Below, piece by piece: positions 32,350-44,660 of a DNA stretch of 64,000 nt (positions within the stretch are counted from its first letter, which is position 1; each line of letters begins with the position of its first letter). The notes beneath the pieces were generated by a model. The model was not told the origin of the DNA. It worked only from the letters and a program-made list of their open reading frames with translations, and made no database searches. Source of the stretch: Rosellinia necatrix (taxonomy: Eukaryota; Ascomycota; Sordariomycetes; Xylariales; Xylariaceae); NCBI GenBank assembly GCA_021209875.1, contig JAGYVD010000005.1, forward strand, positions 3,448,001 through 3,512,000. The letters are read 5' to 3'. The translations under genes were made by a program, and so were the position numbers.

Positions 32350-33470
32350 TCAAGCCTCTTTCTGCCTGCTCTTCCAGCCCCCGCGTCCCTTCACCATAGC
32401 AGCGACCGTCTCCTCGACGGGGATGGGCGTCAACCCGACGCGGCCGAGCAGCGTCTCCAACGTCGGATCGTCGACGAGGCACTCCCCGGCCTCCAGCGCC
32501 TCGTAGGTCCCCGCCCACCACTCCACGGCGGGCCGCGGCAGCCCGCGCTCCGCGACGTAATGCCGCTCGTGCTCGCGGCGCCCGACGACCTCGACGCGGA
32601 CGTCCCTCGCGCCGCCGCCCGCGGCCGCGACCAGGCGTGCGATCTCGGCCACCGTCTTGGCGGTCGCGGGTCGCGTGGCGAGGTACACGGTGCGGCCGTC
32701 GAACTCGGACTCCGCGTCCGCGTCCGCGAGGACGAGCGCGCTGGCGACGCCGAGGTCGCGGATCGCCGTCCAGCAGATCTTGCCGTCGCCGGCCAGCGGC
32801 ACGACGACGTCCCCCTTCCCCTCGCCGTCGACGTCGTCGAAGTAGCCGAGGTACAGCGGCCAGGACTCGGCGTACAGCCCCTCGCGCAGCACCACGACCT
32901 TGACCCCGTGGTCCGCGGCGGCCACGGCGCGCAGGTACGCCTCGGTGCGCAGGTGCGCGCGCATGACGCCCGCCTTGCTCGCGTCCCCGACCCCGTCCCT
33001 GCCGGCGGTAGGGTCGAAGGCGAACGCGAGGCTCGAGTACACGATGCGCCGGACGCCGGCGCGGACGGCCGCGTCGACGGCGTTCTTGTGATGGCTCTCG
33101 CGCCCGGGGTGGTTCCCATTACCGCTGCCCTCGCCCCCGGTAGCGGTCGCGGTCGCAGTCGCGGCGGCGGCGGCGGTAGTGCCGTCGAAGTCCGGCGCGA
33201 GGCCGAAGTCGAGCGCGATGTCCGGCGTCGACACGAGGAAGAGCGTGTCGACGTCCCGCAGCGCAGCCTCGAGGCCCGCCGGGTCCTCGAACCGCGCCGG
33301 CCGCACCGAGACCCCCGCCGCCGCCAGCCGGCCCGCGTCGGCGAGCCCGCGGCCGACGACGTCAGCGCCACGACGTCGCGCGGCGCCGCCACGAGCCCGT
33401 GCGCCAGCAGCGCCGACAGCGTCGCGCCGCCAAGCTTGCCCGAGGCGCCGATGATGGCGATCTTCGGCAT
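32350..33470 (-). pseudogene. NmrA-like NAD(P)-binding protein gene with a frameshift
   Basis: The start MPKIAIIGASGKLGG carries the GxxGxxG dinucleotide-binding motif of NmrA-like atypical short-chain dehydrogenases and continues through SALLAHGLVAAPRDVVAL. The rest of the family sequence (AAGVSVRPARFEDPAGLEAA, VDTLFLVSTPDIALDFG, RIVYSSLAFAF, VVLREGLYAES, ICWTAIRDLGVASALVLAD) lies in another frame. The switch is at about 33335-33350, inside a G+C-rich run, and amounts to one missing base (or two extra). No intron there could repair it, since no AG occurs in the next ~70 bases. It may be a recent pseudogene or a sequencing error, as everything else looks intact. A low-complexity Thr/Ala/Gly insert (about 33110-33180) is unusual for the family. 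Relatives act as redox sensors or NAD(P)H-dependent reductases. Confidence 0.8.
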
Positions 33471-34176
33471 CCTTTGGACGACGAACTTTTGCGTCTGCGT
33501 AGGTGTGTGTTATGTGCCTATGATCTGGTAAAAAAAAAAAAAAGAATGCTGAAATCTGGTTGTTACTAGACAAGAAGTGGCTGTCGGGACTAGGCTAGAT
33601 GGCAAGTTATCGCAGTCGAACAAGAGCGACGAACAACGTGAGGCGAGGGTAGAGGGTTTGTTGCGTGATGCCATTAACCAACGCCATTACCCAACCCGAG
33701 TGGGATTACTCACCTATATATGTTGTTTTCTATGTCTTGTTATATGATGTAACCACAGCCGGGTTTATAGGGTAACTCTTCACTTTTCACAGTATACCTC
33801 TAGCTATTACTGTCAGCAACGCTTCATGATATTCGCATCGACGTTTCTACGCCCGTAGGAATTGATTTCTAAACAGCCAAATCGGGAAACAAACCGCGAA
33901 CGGAGCATTAGTGCCTCCAATTTTGTTCAATAATACGAGGTGACGCTCGGCAGTTATCCCCGAGCCCCTTAGGAGATAAGGTCTTGGCGGTGACTGCTCC
34001 CCCCTTTCCTGCTGCTTGATTAATAGCTACCCGGGCGTTGGAAAGAAGAGTAATAAAGCTATAACATATCAAATGCCGGACTTGATAAAAAAAAACTTAC
34101 TTCATAAATCATAGCAATTAGTCGCTGCATAATGATATCAACAATCTGGATAATATTATTTCCGTAAGCTAGTCTG
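33471..34176. other. Intergenic between two minus-strand genes
   Basis: Promoter region of the NmrA-like gene and 3' region of xanthine dehydrogenase. It contains A-runs (33528-33543, 34088-34095). No gene is seen. Confidence 0.5.
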
Positions 34177-37100
34177 CTATATCGCGACAAAGAAGCTCTT
34201 CTCCCCCTCCTTGGGCGAAACTCGAGCTCGCTCCATTATAGGATCGACACATGATAATCGGATTCTCTCAGGCGTGGCAGGGCTTTCGAGTCTTAACAAA
34301 CCATCGCCTTCGCCATCCTCAGTACCCAAATTCGCCTTTACCCCATAGTCTGCGCGCGCCGACTTTAGGGCGTCCCGTATCGCAAAGAACACGGCGCTCC
34401 CCATGAATAGCGGGGGCTCACCGACTCCTCGGCTCCGCTGGATTGTCCTAAGATTTTCCCATGTCACACCCTTAAGAAGGCTAACGTTGAAGATCTGTGG
34501 GATGTCGCGGAAGCCCGGAATTTTATAAGCACCAGGGCCCTTGGTGAACAGATTTCCAGCCATTGGGCCGTTGCGGAGCCATAAGCTTTCCTCCATGGTG
34601 AAGAGGCCCATACCTTGGACAAATGCGCCCTCGATCTGACCGTAGTCAATAGAGGGGTTTATCGACCGGCCGACGTCCATCTTGATGTCGGCTCGCAAGC
34701 AGGTCCAAGTCCCGGTGAGGCAGTCGATCTCTACCTCCGCAGCCGTCACACCTTGGGTGAAATAGAAGAACATCTTGCCCACATTTTCGCCCCATTTATA
34801 CCCAATCTCTGGGGTCTTATAGAAGCCGTTAGCACTGAGGTTCACACGGTCGAAATAAGCCGCATGTGCGAGGTCCTTCATAGTTGCCTTAGGCCCCAGC
34901 TTTTCTCTGTATGGAGCCAAACGAGCGTTGATTTGTTCGCACGCGTTCCATACCGCGTATCCATTAAGATCGGATGAGGCCGATGCCGCTGTAGCCGACG
35001 TGTTTGCAACGGTATTCGTAGCAGTCTCCGAGATGAACACGTCTTCCATAGGTACCTGCAGCGCTTCGGCAGCGAGTGTGATCATCTTAGTATGTAGTCC
35101 CTGACCCATTTCGGTTCCTCCATGCGCAACAAGAACCGATCCGTCGTGGTATATGTGGACAAGAGCGCCGGCTTGGTTGAACCAGAGTGCGGTGAAGGAA
35201 ATGCCAAACTTGGTAGGGATAAGAGCGAGCCCTCGCTTACGCCACTTGTGAGTAGCGTTGAATTCATCGACACCCTTCCGCCGGTTATTGTAGTCCGATT
35301 CTTCCTTTACCTGCGCATACATCAATGGCACATGCCAATCTTCTATGGTCTGGTTGAAGTGCGTCTGGTCATTGACCTTGTAAAAGTTGATCTCACGAAG
35401 GTCCTCGACGGCCATACCCAGTCGATCTGCTACCTCAGACATCATGGACTCGGCGATGAACATACCTTGCGGCCCTCCAAAACCACGGAAGGCCGTATTG
35501 GACATTGTGTTGGTCTTACATAAGCGGCCACGAATGTGTACGTTAGGAGCCTTGTAGCATCCATCAATATGGGTCATGCACCGCTCACAGACGGCTGCGC
35601 TGAGGTCGAAGGACCACCCTGCGTTATTGAACACGTCGACATCGAGAGCCTGAAGTTTACCATCCTTGTTGATACCGACCTTCCATTTAGCAAGGAAAGG
35701 ATGGCGTTGCCCGGACATTATCATATCTTCGTCCCGGTTTAGCATACACCTAACAGGACGCTTGGTCTTTTGTGCAGCCAAGGCGGCCATAGTGCTGAGC
35801 TGGACGCATCGTGTCTCTTTACCACCAAATCCTCCGCCTAAGCGTTTGACCCGGGCAACGACTTTGTTGGCCTGCACGCCAAGGATCTTCGCAGCATATA
35901 CTTGACTAAGAAACCGATCAATCCAGAGAGCCCTGGCAAGTTTGAGCCTAGTCGAACATACCTTTCAGTCGGATTTTGACTACTGGTCCAGAGCTCCATT
36001 TCCCCATCTTCGGGCTTGGGTATTGCTAAACATGCATTAGTTTCAAGGTAGAAGTGTTCCTGGCCGCCTATCCTCGTTACGCCGGTGAAGACGTGATCAC
36101 AATTTCTGAAGGCCTCTTCTACATCGCCCTTTTTTATGTAGTTGAAATACTTGTGGAAGCTTTCTTTCTCGATTGCTTCTTCCATCGTGAAAATAGCAGG
36201 GAGGTCCTCGTATTCGATCTTGACCGCGCGAACTGCATCATTGGCCCTAGCCTTTGACGTAGCCAGCACCATAGCAATCGGCTGACCTGCAGTGAACACT
36301 TCATCCTCAGCAAAGAAAAGATCGTCAAAATTCGGTGCCCCCCATTTATTGTCTTCAGGGTTGTGGAGATCATTTTTATCCACAATATCAACGACGCCAG
36401 GAATATCTCGAGCAGCAGAATAATCAATGGACTTGATTTTAGCGTGCGCCCGAGACGAAAAAACGATGGATGCGTGGACTTCATTCTTCAAAGGTGGAAT
36501 ATCGTCGGTATACTGTGCCTCACCCGTCACTTGTTTCAAGGCAGCAACGTGGTTGCCAGCTTTCCCAAGAGACTCTTGGGTATACTCAGTTGCCGCCTCC
36601 TGGTCCTTCCACCCTGTTGATAATGCCCGCTCCAGCTCCTCGACAGCCTGGCTATCTCCATGCTCACTCTCTACGCTGATCCCGGATAACACATCGTGAT
36701 AGAAGCGATAGAAGAATCCCAGGGCTAAGGATTTGCGGTATGATGCCATTCCTCCGGGAACACTGAATACGAGATCAAAGTCGGATTCTAAGGCGTTCAT
36801 GGCACCCTCGAGTGTGTCTGGGTGCGCAAACATCTTCCCCTTTAGGTACTCATTCGCTTTTGTCGCCGCGATTGTGAATGGCGCCATGCCACCGTATACA
36901 AGGTTGCAGTGCCTAACTGTACCTTGCTGATCGAGCGCTACATGGAGTGCGCCGGTCACTATCGCAATGTCATCATCTTTTCTTTTGGCCTGTTTATAAG
37001 CTCTGAAGTAGTCTCCCTTTTCGCTTGTTAGCGGTATACGGATAGAGGCGATGATGGCATCCGGGCTCAACGCCGTTCTGCGGTAACCCTTAAAAAAGGT

Positions 37101-38413
37101 TGCCATAGGCAACTCGGTTTCTTTACTCCTTGATTTCGCAACGAGTGTGCAGTTTGCCGCAAGAAACACGGGGTTTAGATCCGATATTGGTGACGCTGTG
37201 GCCAGATTACCGGCTGGTGTCCCAACATTCCGAATCTGTCTCCCAGCAAAGTACTTCAGTTGCTTGTACATAGCCTGAAATACCTGGGACTTTGCCTCTC
37301 CGTAATGCTTGATAGCTTCTTGGCAGATAGCCTCAAGGTCTGTGAGAATGACGTTTCCACCAATCTCAAGATGGTCACTCTTGAAAGAGTACTGCCGCAG
37401 CTCGGGAATATCGCCGACAAACACTGAAACCGGATATTGCATCGCTTTGAACTTAATCTCAATCTGTGTCTCCGTGCTCCCTCCAATGATCTTTGCATTT
37501 GGGTGGACGCTCTTAATTTCTAGGAGCTGTTCCACCGTCACAGGACGATACCACCATTTCCTCTTGTTTCCAAAAGCTAAGGGCCTGAAGTCGTGGTTCT
37601 TCAGTGACGGGGGAAAGATAAGTTCAGTATCCGGGTTGTACTCTATGAAACCTGGGGGAGTGAACCGCTTGATAGGTTGGCCACCATCGAGGTTCTTGTC
37701 TTTGCAACATCCGCCATTTGGAGTATTACCGTTTTCCATGCAACAACCCGACCCGCCGTTTGTCGTGCTATTCCCGCACGAGCCCCCCACGGTGAACGTC
37801 TGAGCCGCGTCCAGTATAGGGCGGTATCCCGTACAACGACAGAGATTACCATCGAAGGCCTCTTCCATGTCATGCTCGCTGGGGCTCTCATTATTCCGCA
37901 GCAAGGCGTATAAACTCATGACAATACCAGGGGTACAAAAACCGCATTGGCTGCCATTGCTCTTGGCAATCCGCTCCTGGGTGGGGTGGGGTTTCTTGAC
38001 GTTCCCGATCCCTTCGATAGTTATGACATGCTTTCCATCGACGCTAGCAAGCGGCGCCAGGCAAGCGTTCACGCTGGCATGATATATCTTCTTCGTAGTA
38101 GGATTGTACTGGCTGATGACTACTGTGCAAGCACCACACCCACCTTCAGCGCAGCCGCTGTGTAGCTGCTTGTCAGCGATGCCCTCGGGAGACAGAGCGT
38201 TGGTTGATGGTGAGCGCGGCGCCTAACATACAGCTTTGTTCCCGTCAGGCCTATCCCTCGAAGGTACTCTAGCAAGGTCACCTCGGGGTCGATTTCGTCG
38301 ACTACCACCCGGGTGCCGTTGAGGAAGAAGCGGAGCGTGTCATGATAAACGGTTGTTAAGGCAGATGCATCAAAGCCTCCCTGCGCTTCCGGGGATGTAG
38401 CGCTGGGAGCCAT
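34177..38413 (-). CDS. xdh: Xanthine dehydrogenase (purine hydroxylase)
   Basis: Three exons (38413-38232, 38157-35962, 35905-34177) give about 1368 residues, full length for the family. Intron 1 (74 bases) starts GTATGT and ends ACAG with a GCTGAC branch site. Intron 2 (56 bases) starts GTATGT and ends TTAG, joining NPTE to SQVYAAKILG. Domains in order: the plant-type 2Fe-2S domain (GCAEGGCGAC, Cys 63, 68, 71); the second 2Fe-2S domain (CGFCTPG, Cys 132 and 135, and NLCRCTGYRP, Cys 167 and 169); the FAD domain (KIIGGSTETQIEIKFK); then the molybdopterin domain with GGGFGGKE, FRGFGGPQG, GGTEMGQG and the catalytic Glu near 1289 in GVGEPPLF. It oxidises hypoxanthine and xanthine to uric acid in purine catabolism and is expected to be cytosolic. 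The C-terminus runs about 20 residues past the usual end region. The closely related nicotinate hydroxylase cannot be fully excluded. Confidence 0.93.
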
Positions 38414-39699
38414 AGTTTGTAGACTGAAGGTTAATGTTCTGCAAACTTGAGGTCGGTGGCCGGGGATATGTTGAGTGGCGAAACTGTAGAAAGAGTTGTC
38501 GTTGGGGGATTGGGGTTATGCTTAGGTCAAATAATGAACGGTGGATGAGCTAATCATTTAGCAGGTAATACCTACAGTATGCTCAAAGCATAAATTACGG
38601 TACATAAACGAAAACGACGCTCTCAGAGCAGGCAGGTATAACTGAGCTTCGTGCCTCATCCCGTTTACTCATCCAATCGTGTGTCTTCCTAGGGTTACGC
38701 GACGCATGAGAGATTGCTTAGGTAGCAACTCGATAGTAGCACAACAGTGGCAGATTAGGTAGTACTTGCCACTACTACTTGATCATACTAGGTATGCAAA
38801 TATGGTGTTTTACCTCCGCTTTTTGTTTCGATGGTGGAGTAAGTCAGGCATGTACGTATGTATGTATGCATTTACATAAGTACGTTAAAAGTACCTCGGT
38901 ACGCAAGATTACAATCGTATAACTGCCTAGGCATACCTAGGAGAAGATACATGCCCGTTTCTCATGGATGGCGAGTAGTTTTATTCCTTGAATTCGTCGG
39001 ATATAAACTCTACTTGAATTTGGGCTTGGGTTTGGAAACTAAATGTCGGTTCTGGATTTTTGATGTTGTACCGATTAAGTGTATTTTTTTTCTTTCGAAT
39101 GCTAACTTGGCCAGGTGGCCTTTAAAGCGAAGTTGCGGCCTTCTACATACATACATAACCTACATACCCGGCATGGCGCGAAAGCGAATAGGCATCGACA
39201 AATGCAACGCCTCCCCCAACTGGCCCCCGAAAAAATCGTTTTACCAAAATAGTTTCGTCGGCAGGAAGTAGGGCGGTCCACTTTAACTCCGAACCAGTTG
39301 TCCCAAAGCAGGTAGCTCGGTCGTACCAACGTAACCGCTGCCCACAGACTCCCTACAGGCAGACTACAGGTACCTGGTTAGTGGTGTACATGGACACGAG
39401 ATAATCTCGAGCCTGCGCTTCTCAGCTTCTCCTGCTCCTATTTCATCATTCGACTTTTGTCGACACCCCCGATTCGTTTCCCTCTCTTTCTTTCTCGGGG
39501 AGAGATGCTATGATCAATCCGTGACCAACCCGGGACCATTTACTTTTTTACTTTATTCGCTTCGTATGACCCTCGTTCTCTTGTAACTTTCTACTTTTTC
39601 TAGTTACGCCTTCGCTCCGAGGCCTACACTGTCGCCCGGTTCCTATCTCCCTCCGGTTGACAACCTTTCTAATTCCTCTTCCGCGTCCAACACAGCCGA
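38414..39699. other. Divergent promoter region between xanthine dehydrogenase and PMT2
   Basis: Intergenic region between two divergently transcribed genes. It has a CATACATAC/ATGTATGTATG simple repeat at 38853-38873 and a CT-rich tract at 39478-39499 upstream of the mannosyltransferase, a common feature of strong fungal promoters. Frames at 38858-39271 are not convincing. Confidence 0.45.
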
Positions 39700-42291
39700 A
39701 TGGCGGACAAGACCGCCGCGGTCGCCTCCGGCGCCGATCCCAGCGGGGATGCTGCCCGTCGACGAAATGTGCCTGGTCCGGCCTTGCCTGGCGCTGCCGT
39801 GTCGGCGCCCCAACCCGACGAGAAAAAGATACACGGGGCGAAGAAGGTGGGCAAAGGACGCCCACGACCCCGACGCGACGAGCCGTATGCTGACGTCTCC
39901 TCTCCCCCAGAGCCCCTCTATCCTCCAGATCCTCGACGAATGGGAGTTCATCATCGCTCCATTGATTTTCACAGCCTTCGCCGTCTTCACGCGCCTGTGG
40001 AAGATCGGCCTGAGCCCCATTGTCACTTGGGATGTAAGTTCGGCTCTGCTGCCTCCGTGTTCTAGAACACCAAATCACGAACCATTACTAACAGTGCCGC
40101 GCAGGAAGCCCAGTATGCCTGTCCACGAATTCTCCAATCCCCTTGCAAGACTAACCTGTACCTCGATATAGCTTCGGTAAATTCGGATCGCACTACATAA
40201 AACGTGAACTATTCTTTGACGTGTTAGCCAAGCAACCCTGTCCCCTCACCAATCGAGACACTTGCTGATACCATAGTAGACATCCCCCTCTGGGCAAGAT
40301 CCTTGTCGGTTTCTCTGGTGTACTGGCAGGTTACAATGGCTCTTTTGAATTCAAATCCGGCGAAACGTACCCTCCCGAACTCAACTATACCTTTATGCGG
40401 GCGTTCAATGCATTCTGGGGGATCCTATGCGTGCCTCTAGCTTACTACACCGCTGCCGAACTGAACTTGAAGCGCCCTGCTGTCTGGTTCGTTACCCTAA
40501 TGGTGCTGTGCGAAAACTCCTACACGACTATTAGCCGCTTCATCCTTCTTGACTCTATGCTACTCTTCGGCACTGTTGCTACCGTCTTCTGCTGGTCCAA
40601 GTTTCACCGTCAGCAAAAGTATAGCTTCGAGCCGGAATGGTTTTTCTGGCTCTTCATGACTGGCCTCAGCTTAGGTTTCGTCTGCAGCATCAAGCTTGTA
40701 GGACTTTTCGTAACCGCCATGGTTGGCCTATACACTATCGAAGATTTATGGAACAAATTCGGAAACACCAAGATGTCATACCCGGTTCTTGCTGCCCACT
40801 TTAGCGCCCGTGTAGTCGGCCTCATCATCATTCCCTTCTTGGTGTACTTGTTCTCCTTCGCCCTTCATTTCGCTATCTTAACTAGGAGTGGGCCCGGCGA
40901 TGCCCAGATGAGTTCATTGTTCCAGGCAAATCTCCAGGGTAGCGAAATCGGCCGCAATTCACCTCTTGAGGTGGCTTGGGGCTCCAAGGTAACAATCAAG
41001 AATATGGGCTACGGTGGCGGTCTCCTTCACAGCCACGTTCAGAGTATGTGTGTCTCGTCATCGAGTTAAGGATATCTGCTGACCATCTCTTAGCGTACCC
41101 CGAGGGTTCCACTCAGCAACAAGTTACTTGCTACCACCATAAGGACGCCAACAATGAGTGGTATTTCTACCCCGACCGTTCGGTAGTCGACTGGACACTT
41201 GAGTCTGAGCCTCAATTCATTGGTAATGGTGATACTGTTCGCTTAATCCATACGCAGACTGGGCGCAATCTCCACAGCCATGATATCTCAGCCCCTGTCT
41301 CGAAGAGTCAGAAGGAAGTTTCATGCTACGGTAACCTTACAATCGGTGATGACAAGGATCATTGGAAGGTGGAAATAGTCAAAGATGTGGCATCGCGTGA
41401 CAAGAGCAAGCTCCGAACTTTGACCACGGCTTTTCGATTGAAGAACGCTGTGATGGGATGCTATCTTCGCGCCGCCAATGTCAACCTTCCTCAGTGGGGC
41501 TTCAAGCAGATTGAAGTGACCTGCGACAAGAAAAACAACCCCAAGGATACCTTCACTCATTGGAATGTCGAGGCTCATACGAATGACAAGCGTAAGTATT
41601 CATAAGTCAATTAACAATCTCTCCATATACTGACCTAAGCCGTGCAGTCCCCCCTGGAGACCCTGGGAAGTACAAGTCGCCATTCTTCCACGACTTCATC
41701 CATCTAAATGTGGCCATGATGACGTCCAACAATGCACTTGTCCCAGATCCGGATAAACAGGACGATCTTGCATCCCAATGGTGGCAATGGCCAGTGCTCA
41801 ATGTTGGTCTGCGCATGTGTGGCTGGGATGATAAGATCGTGAAGTACTTTCTACTCGGCAACCCGTTTGTCTACTGGGTCTCAACAGCCTCCCTCGGACT
41901 CGTCGGTTTAGTCACCGTTTGGTACATCCTCAGATGGCAGAGAGGCTTCACGGACCTTTCTCAAGAAGAGATCGACCAAATTCACTACGCCGGTCTGTAC
42001 CCTGTTCTGGGTTGGTTCCTCCATTACCTCCCGTTCGTCGTCATGGCGCGTGTGACCTATGTGCACCATTACTATCCCGCGCTCTACTTTGCCATTCTTG
42101 CGCTGGGCTTCCTCGTCGACTTTACGCTGAGGAAACAGGCTAAGACGATACAATGGTCCATCTACAGTGTCCTGTATACCATCATCATTGGTCTCTACAT
42201 CTATTTCATTCCGATCTGCTGGGGTATGACGGGAAATAACCAGCAGTACAAATACATGAAGTGGTTCGACGCCTGGAGAATGTCCGACTAA
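39700..42291 (+). CDS. PMT2: Dolichyl-phosphate-mannose protein O-mannosyltransferase, PMT2 subfamily
   Basis: Seven exons (39700-39846, 39911-40033, 40105-40112, 40172-40222, 40280-41043, 41094-41591, 41648-42291) give about 744 residues. All phases agree. Exon 3 is only eight bases (GAAGCCCA) and supplies E-A-H of the conserved TWDEAHFGKFGSHYIKRELF motif. The protein is a multipass ER membrane enzyme. The Asp-Glu pair of luminal loop 1 (WDE), the DVHPPLGK motif, the LHSHVQTYPEG motif and a central MIR domain (YPEGSTQQQVTCYHHKDANNEW onward, with three MIR-type repeats) are all present. The DANNEW segment matches the PMT2 rather than the PMT1 or PMT4 subfamily. It transfers mannose from dolichyl-phosphate to Ser/Thr of secreted proteins, normally as a heterodimer with a PMT1-type partner. 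It is generally important for wall integrity. Confidence 0.94.
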
Positions 42292-43680
42292 GGCGAACTC
42301 TGACTAGCATGTCATATGGGGGCAACCAGCTATAGTGGGACTATCAAAAGGGTTGCCAGTCTGCTTTCTTAGAGCTACGGAATATACTAATATAGCTATA
42401 CCTGCGTGTGTGTACAACACGTTGGGAATATGCAATCGGATCGGACTAGGTAACAGCCTGCTGGGAATGTTCCAGGCTCAAAGGATGAAAAAAGGAAGGA
42501 AGATATGTCTCTGTGTCTCTGGCTCGGCCTCCAGCCCTGCAGCTCAAAAATCACTTTATCTATGCAGATGTAATAATGACACCAGGTGAAACCGGGGTCA
42601 GATTTCTCTTACACTATGTATTTGCATCCAACAGGCAAGTGGAAAGCGGGGAGGAGGTGGAGGAGTTTACGGTAACCAGGGGATCAGGGTGAAACGGAAA
42701 TATCGTTGTCAAAAATCGCCATTCTCTAGACATGAACTTATTTTCCTTTTTTTCTTCCCCCCACCCTACCTTGAGGAGGGGGTTGTAATAGAACTAGAAT
42801 GCATGGAATAACGAAAAGAGTAAAGAGTATAAAAAGCATGAGGACAGAGTTTTACCCCTCTGTTGGCGCTGGTACTTGACCAGTCGATCCCTCTGCGGTA
42901 TATGCGGCCTTTCTACTAGGTGTCTTGGCACGGCGATACATCATAGCCGTGGTTGCGTAGCCAATCGGTCTATAAACCTCGTCTTACGCGCGGCTAGGGC
43001 GCTGTGCAACAAGAACGCCGCCAGAGCCCTTTCTGCGCGTCGGGGTATATGTTGTGAAGCCCCCCACCATCCCCTGAAGAACCTATATTTCCCTAGGTCC
43101 TAGTAGCTATGATTGGAAGTTGTGTCCAAGATGTTATAGCTAGAACTATTTAGAGGTGGATCGTACACGTCCGGGATTCGTCTCTAGCAAAGAGAGAGGG
43201 GGGTCGTGGGGGGGTGGAGAGAAAGATATAGAAAAAATTACGAACTGCGCGTCTGTTATATGTATTATTTCGTTGAGAAGGACCCGTCGCCTAGAGACAA
43301 AGTCAGGGACAACCTAAACGTTCCAACGACCCATTAATTTATTTTCTCGGTGACTCGGATCCTTTTCTTCTCTACTTGCTGATCTCTTGGATACTGGATG
43401 TCGGTAAACATTATTACTTGGGGTATCATAACCAAATGCGTATCGTGTGCCGTTCCTCCCATCCCCTCTCCTCTGTGCGTGTATGCGTGTGATTTATATG
43501 TACAATGCCGAGAGCTTGGCACCCCTCCGACTCGAACCAGTCTTGAGTCGTGTGGTGGTAGGCCGCGGTATGAATTGGTTATTCAGGTTATCATATTCTG
43601 TCCATGTCTCCTCGTTTCTCATATTAAATTAGATAGACGTGCCCTTTTCCGTTGGGATCTGTGTTTTTACTCTTTTGAAA
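42292..43680. other. Intergenic between convergent PMT2 and Rab4 genes
   Basis: 3' regions of two convergent genes. It contains a T/C-rich tract at about 42743-42765. Several short frames (42335-42589, 42876-43103, 43398-43733) show no domain content. Confidence 0.5.
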
Positions 43681-44660
43681 TTAACAACACCCGCCAACCG
43701 AGGATGCCTTCCCGTTGTTGGCGGAGAGCTTAACGCCTCGCGAAGCAGCCCCGCCGGGCCCCGGCCCCTTCACGCCGGACCGACGATCGTTGAGGTCGTA
43801 CTTGCCGGCGTTGATATTCTCGAAGATGCGTTCAGCAACGCGCATAAATGCCGCCTCGACGTTCTCACCGCTCTTGGCGCTTGTCTCAACGTACTGCAGC
43901 ACACCATTCTTCTGTGCCCATTCCTGTGCCTCGGCAAATGTCACTTCTCGCTTATCATTCTCATCACCGGCACCACCCTCGAGGGTCGTTTCTGACTGCA
44001 CGCAGTCTAGCTTGTTGCCTACTAGGATGACAACGATATCAGGCTCAGCGATCGCGCGAAGGTCATTCAACCAGTCGGTAGCATGAACGAAGGTGGTCCG
44101 CCGTGTAATATCAAATACAAGGAGGGCGCCGGACGCGCCTCGAAAATAACTTCGTGTGACCGATTTGCTTCGATTGTGTAAGTGGTTAGCAAGCATCACT
44201 GAAGTTCTGAGCGAGATATAAAACCTGGGTCGGTTGAGCAAGCTGCCCGCCAAACCAGCGAAGAAGCCATCGCCCGCCCGCCCCCAAACAAACCACGGCG
44301 CGATATCGGTACGATGTCGGTAAGCTATACTTACTATATCTCTTGTCCTGCTGTATCCCAGAGGCTGAGCTTCATATGCTTTTGCTCGTCCTCGGCGCCA
44401 TCCTTGCCATTACTCGGGGGGTTTGGTATCGTGGACGGCGAGGTCTTAGTTCCGAGAGAAGACGAAAGAGAATTCAATACTGTCTTTGAATGTGGCGGGC
44501 CGACGGGTACAATCCGCGAGCCAAACTCGACGCCGATGGTCACGTCGTGCTGAGGACTGAACCGCCCTTCACACAGCCGAATCGTTAGGGACGACTTGCC
44601 GCAGCCTGAGTCCCCGATGCATACAAGCTTCGCTATGTAATTCCATGGCGGGGAAGACAT
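43681..44660 (-). CDS. Rab-family small GTPase, Rab4-like
   Basis: Two exons (44660-44335, 44167-43681) give 270 residues. The 167-base intron starts GTAAGT, has a GCTAAC branch site and ends GAAG, joining WDTAGQEIY to KSVTRSYFRG. All G-box motifs are present: GDSGCGKS (16-23), Thr 41 in VTIGVEFG, WDTAGQ (101-106), NKLD (160-163) and ETSAK (203-207). The C-terminal GGCC is a double-geranylgeranylation signal. IGVEFGSRIV and SVTRSYFRGASGALLVFDIT resemble Rab4/Rab14/Rab2 proteins, best Rab4, which acts in early-endosome recycling. About 40 extra residues (roughly 54-95, Ser/Pro-rich and charged) are inserted between switch I and the DTAG motif, making it longer than the usual ~215. A second, shorter insert (residues ~166-180) follows NKLD. 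Confidence 0.9.

Noticed and set aside
32350..33573. 407-codon frame starting at 33573 as the true NmrA-like protein
   Set aside because: Its first ~80 residues are out-of-frame translation; the dinucleotide-binding motif is in the other frame from 33470.
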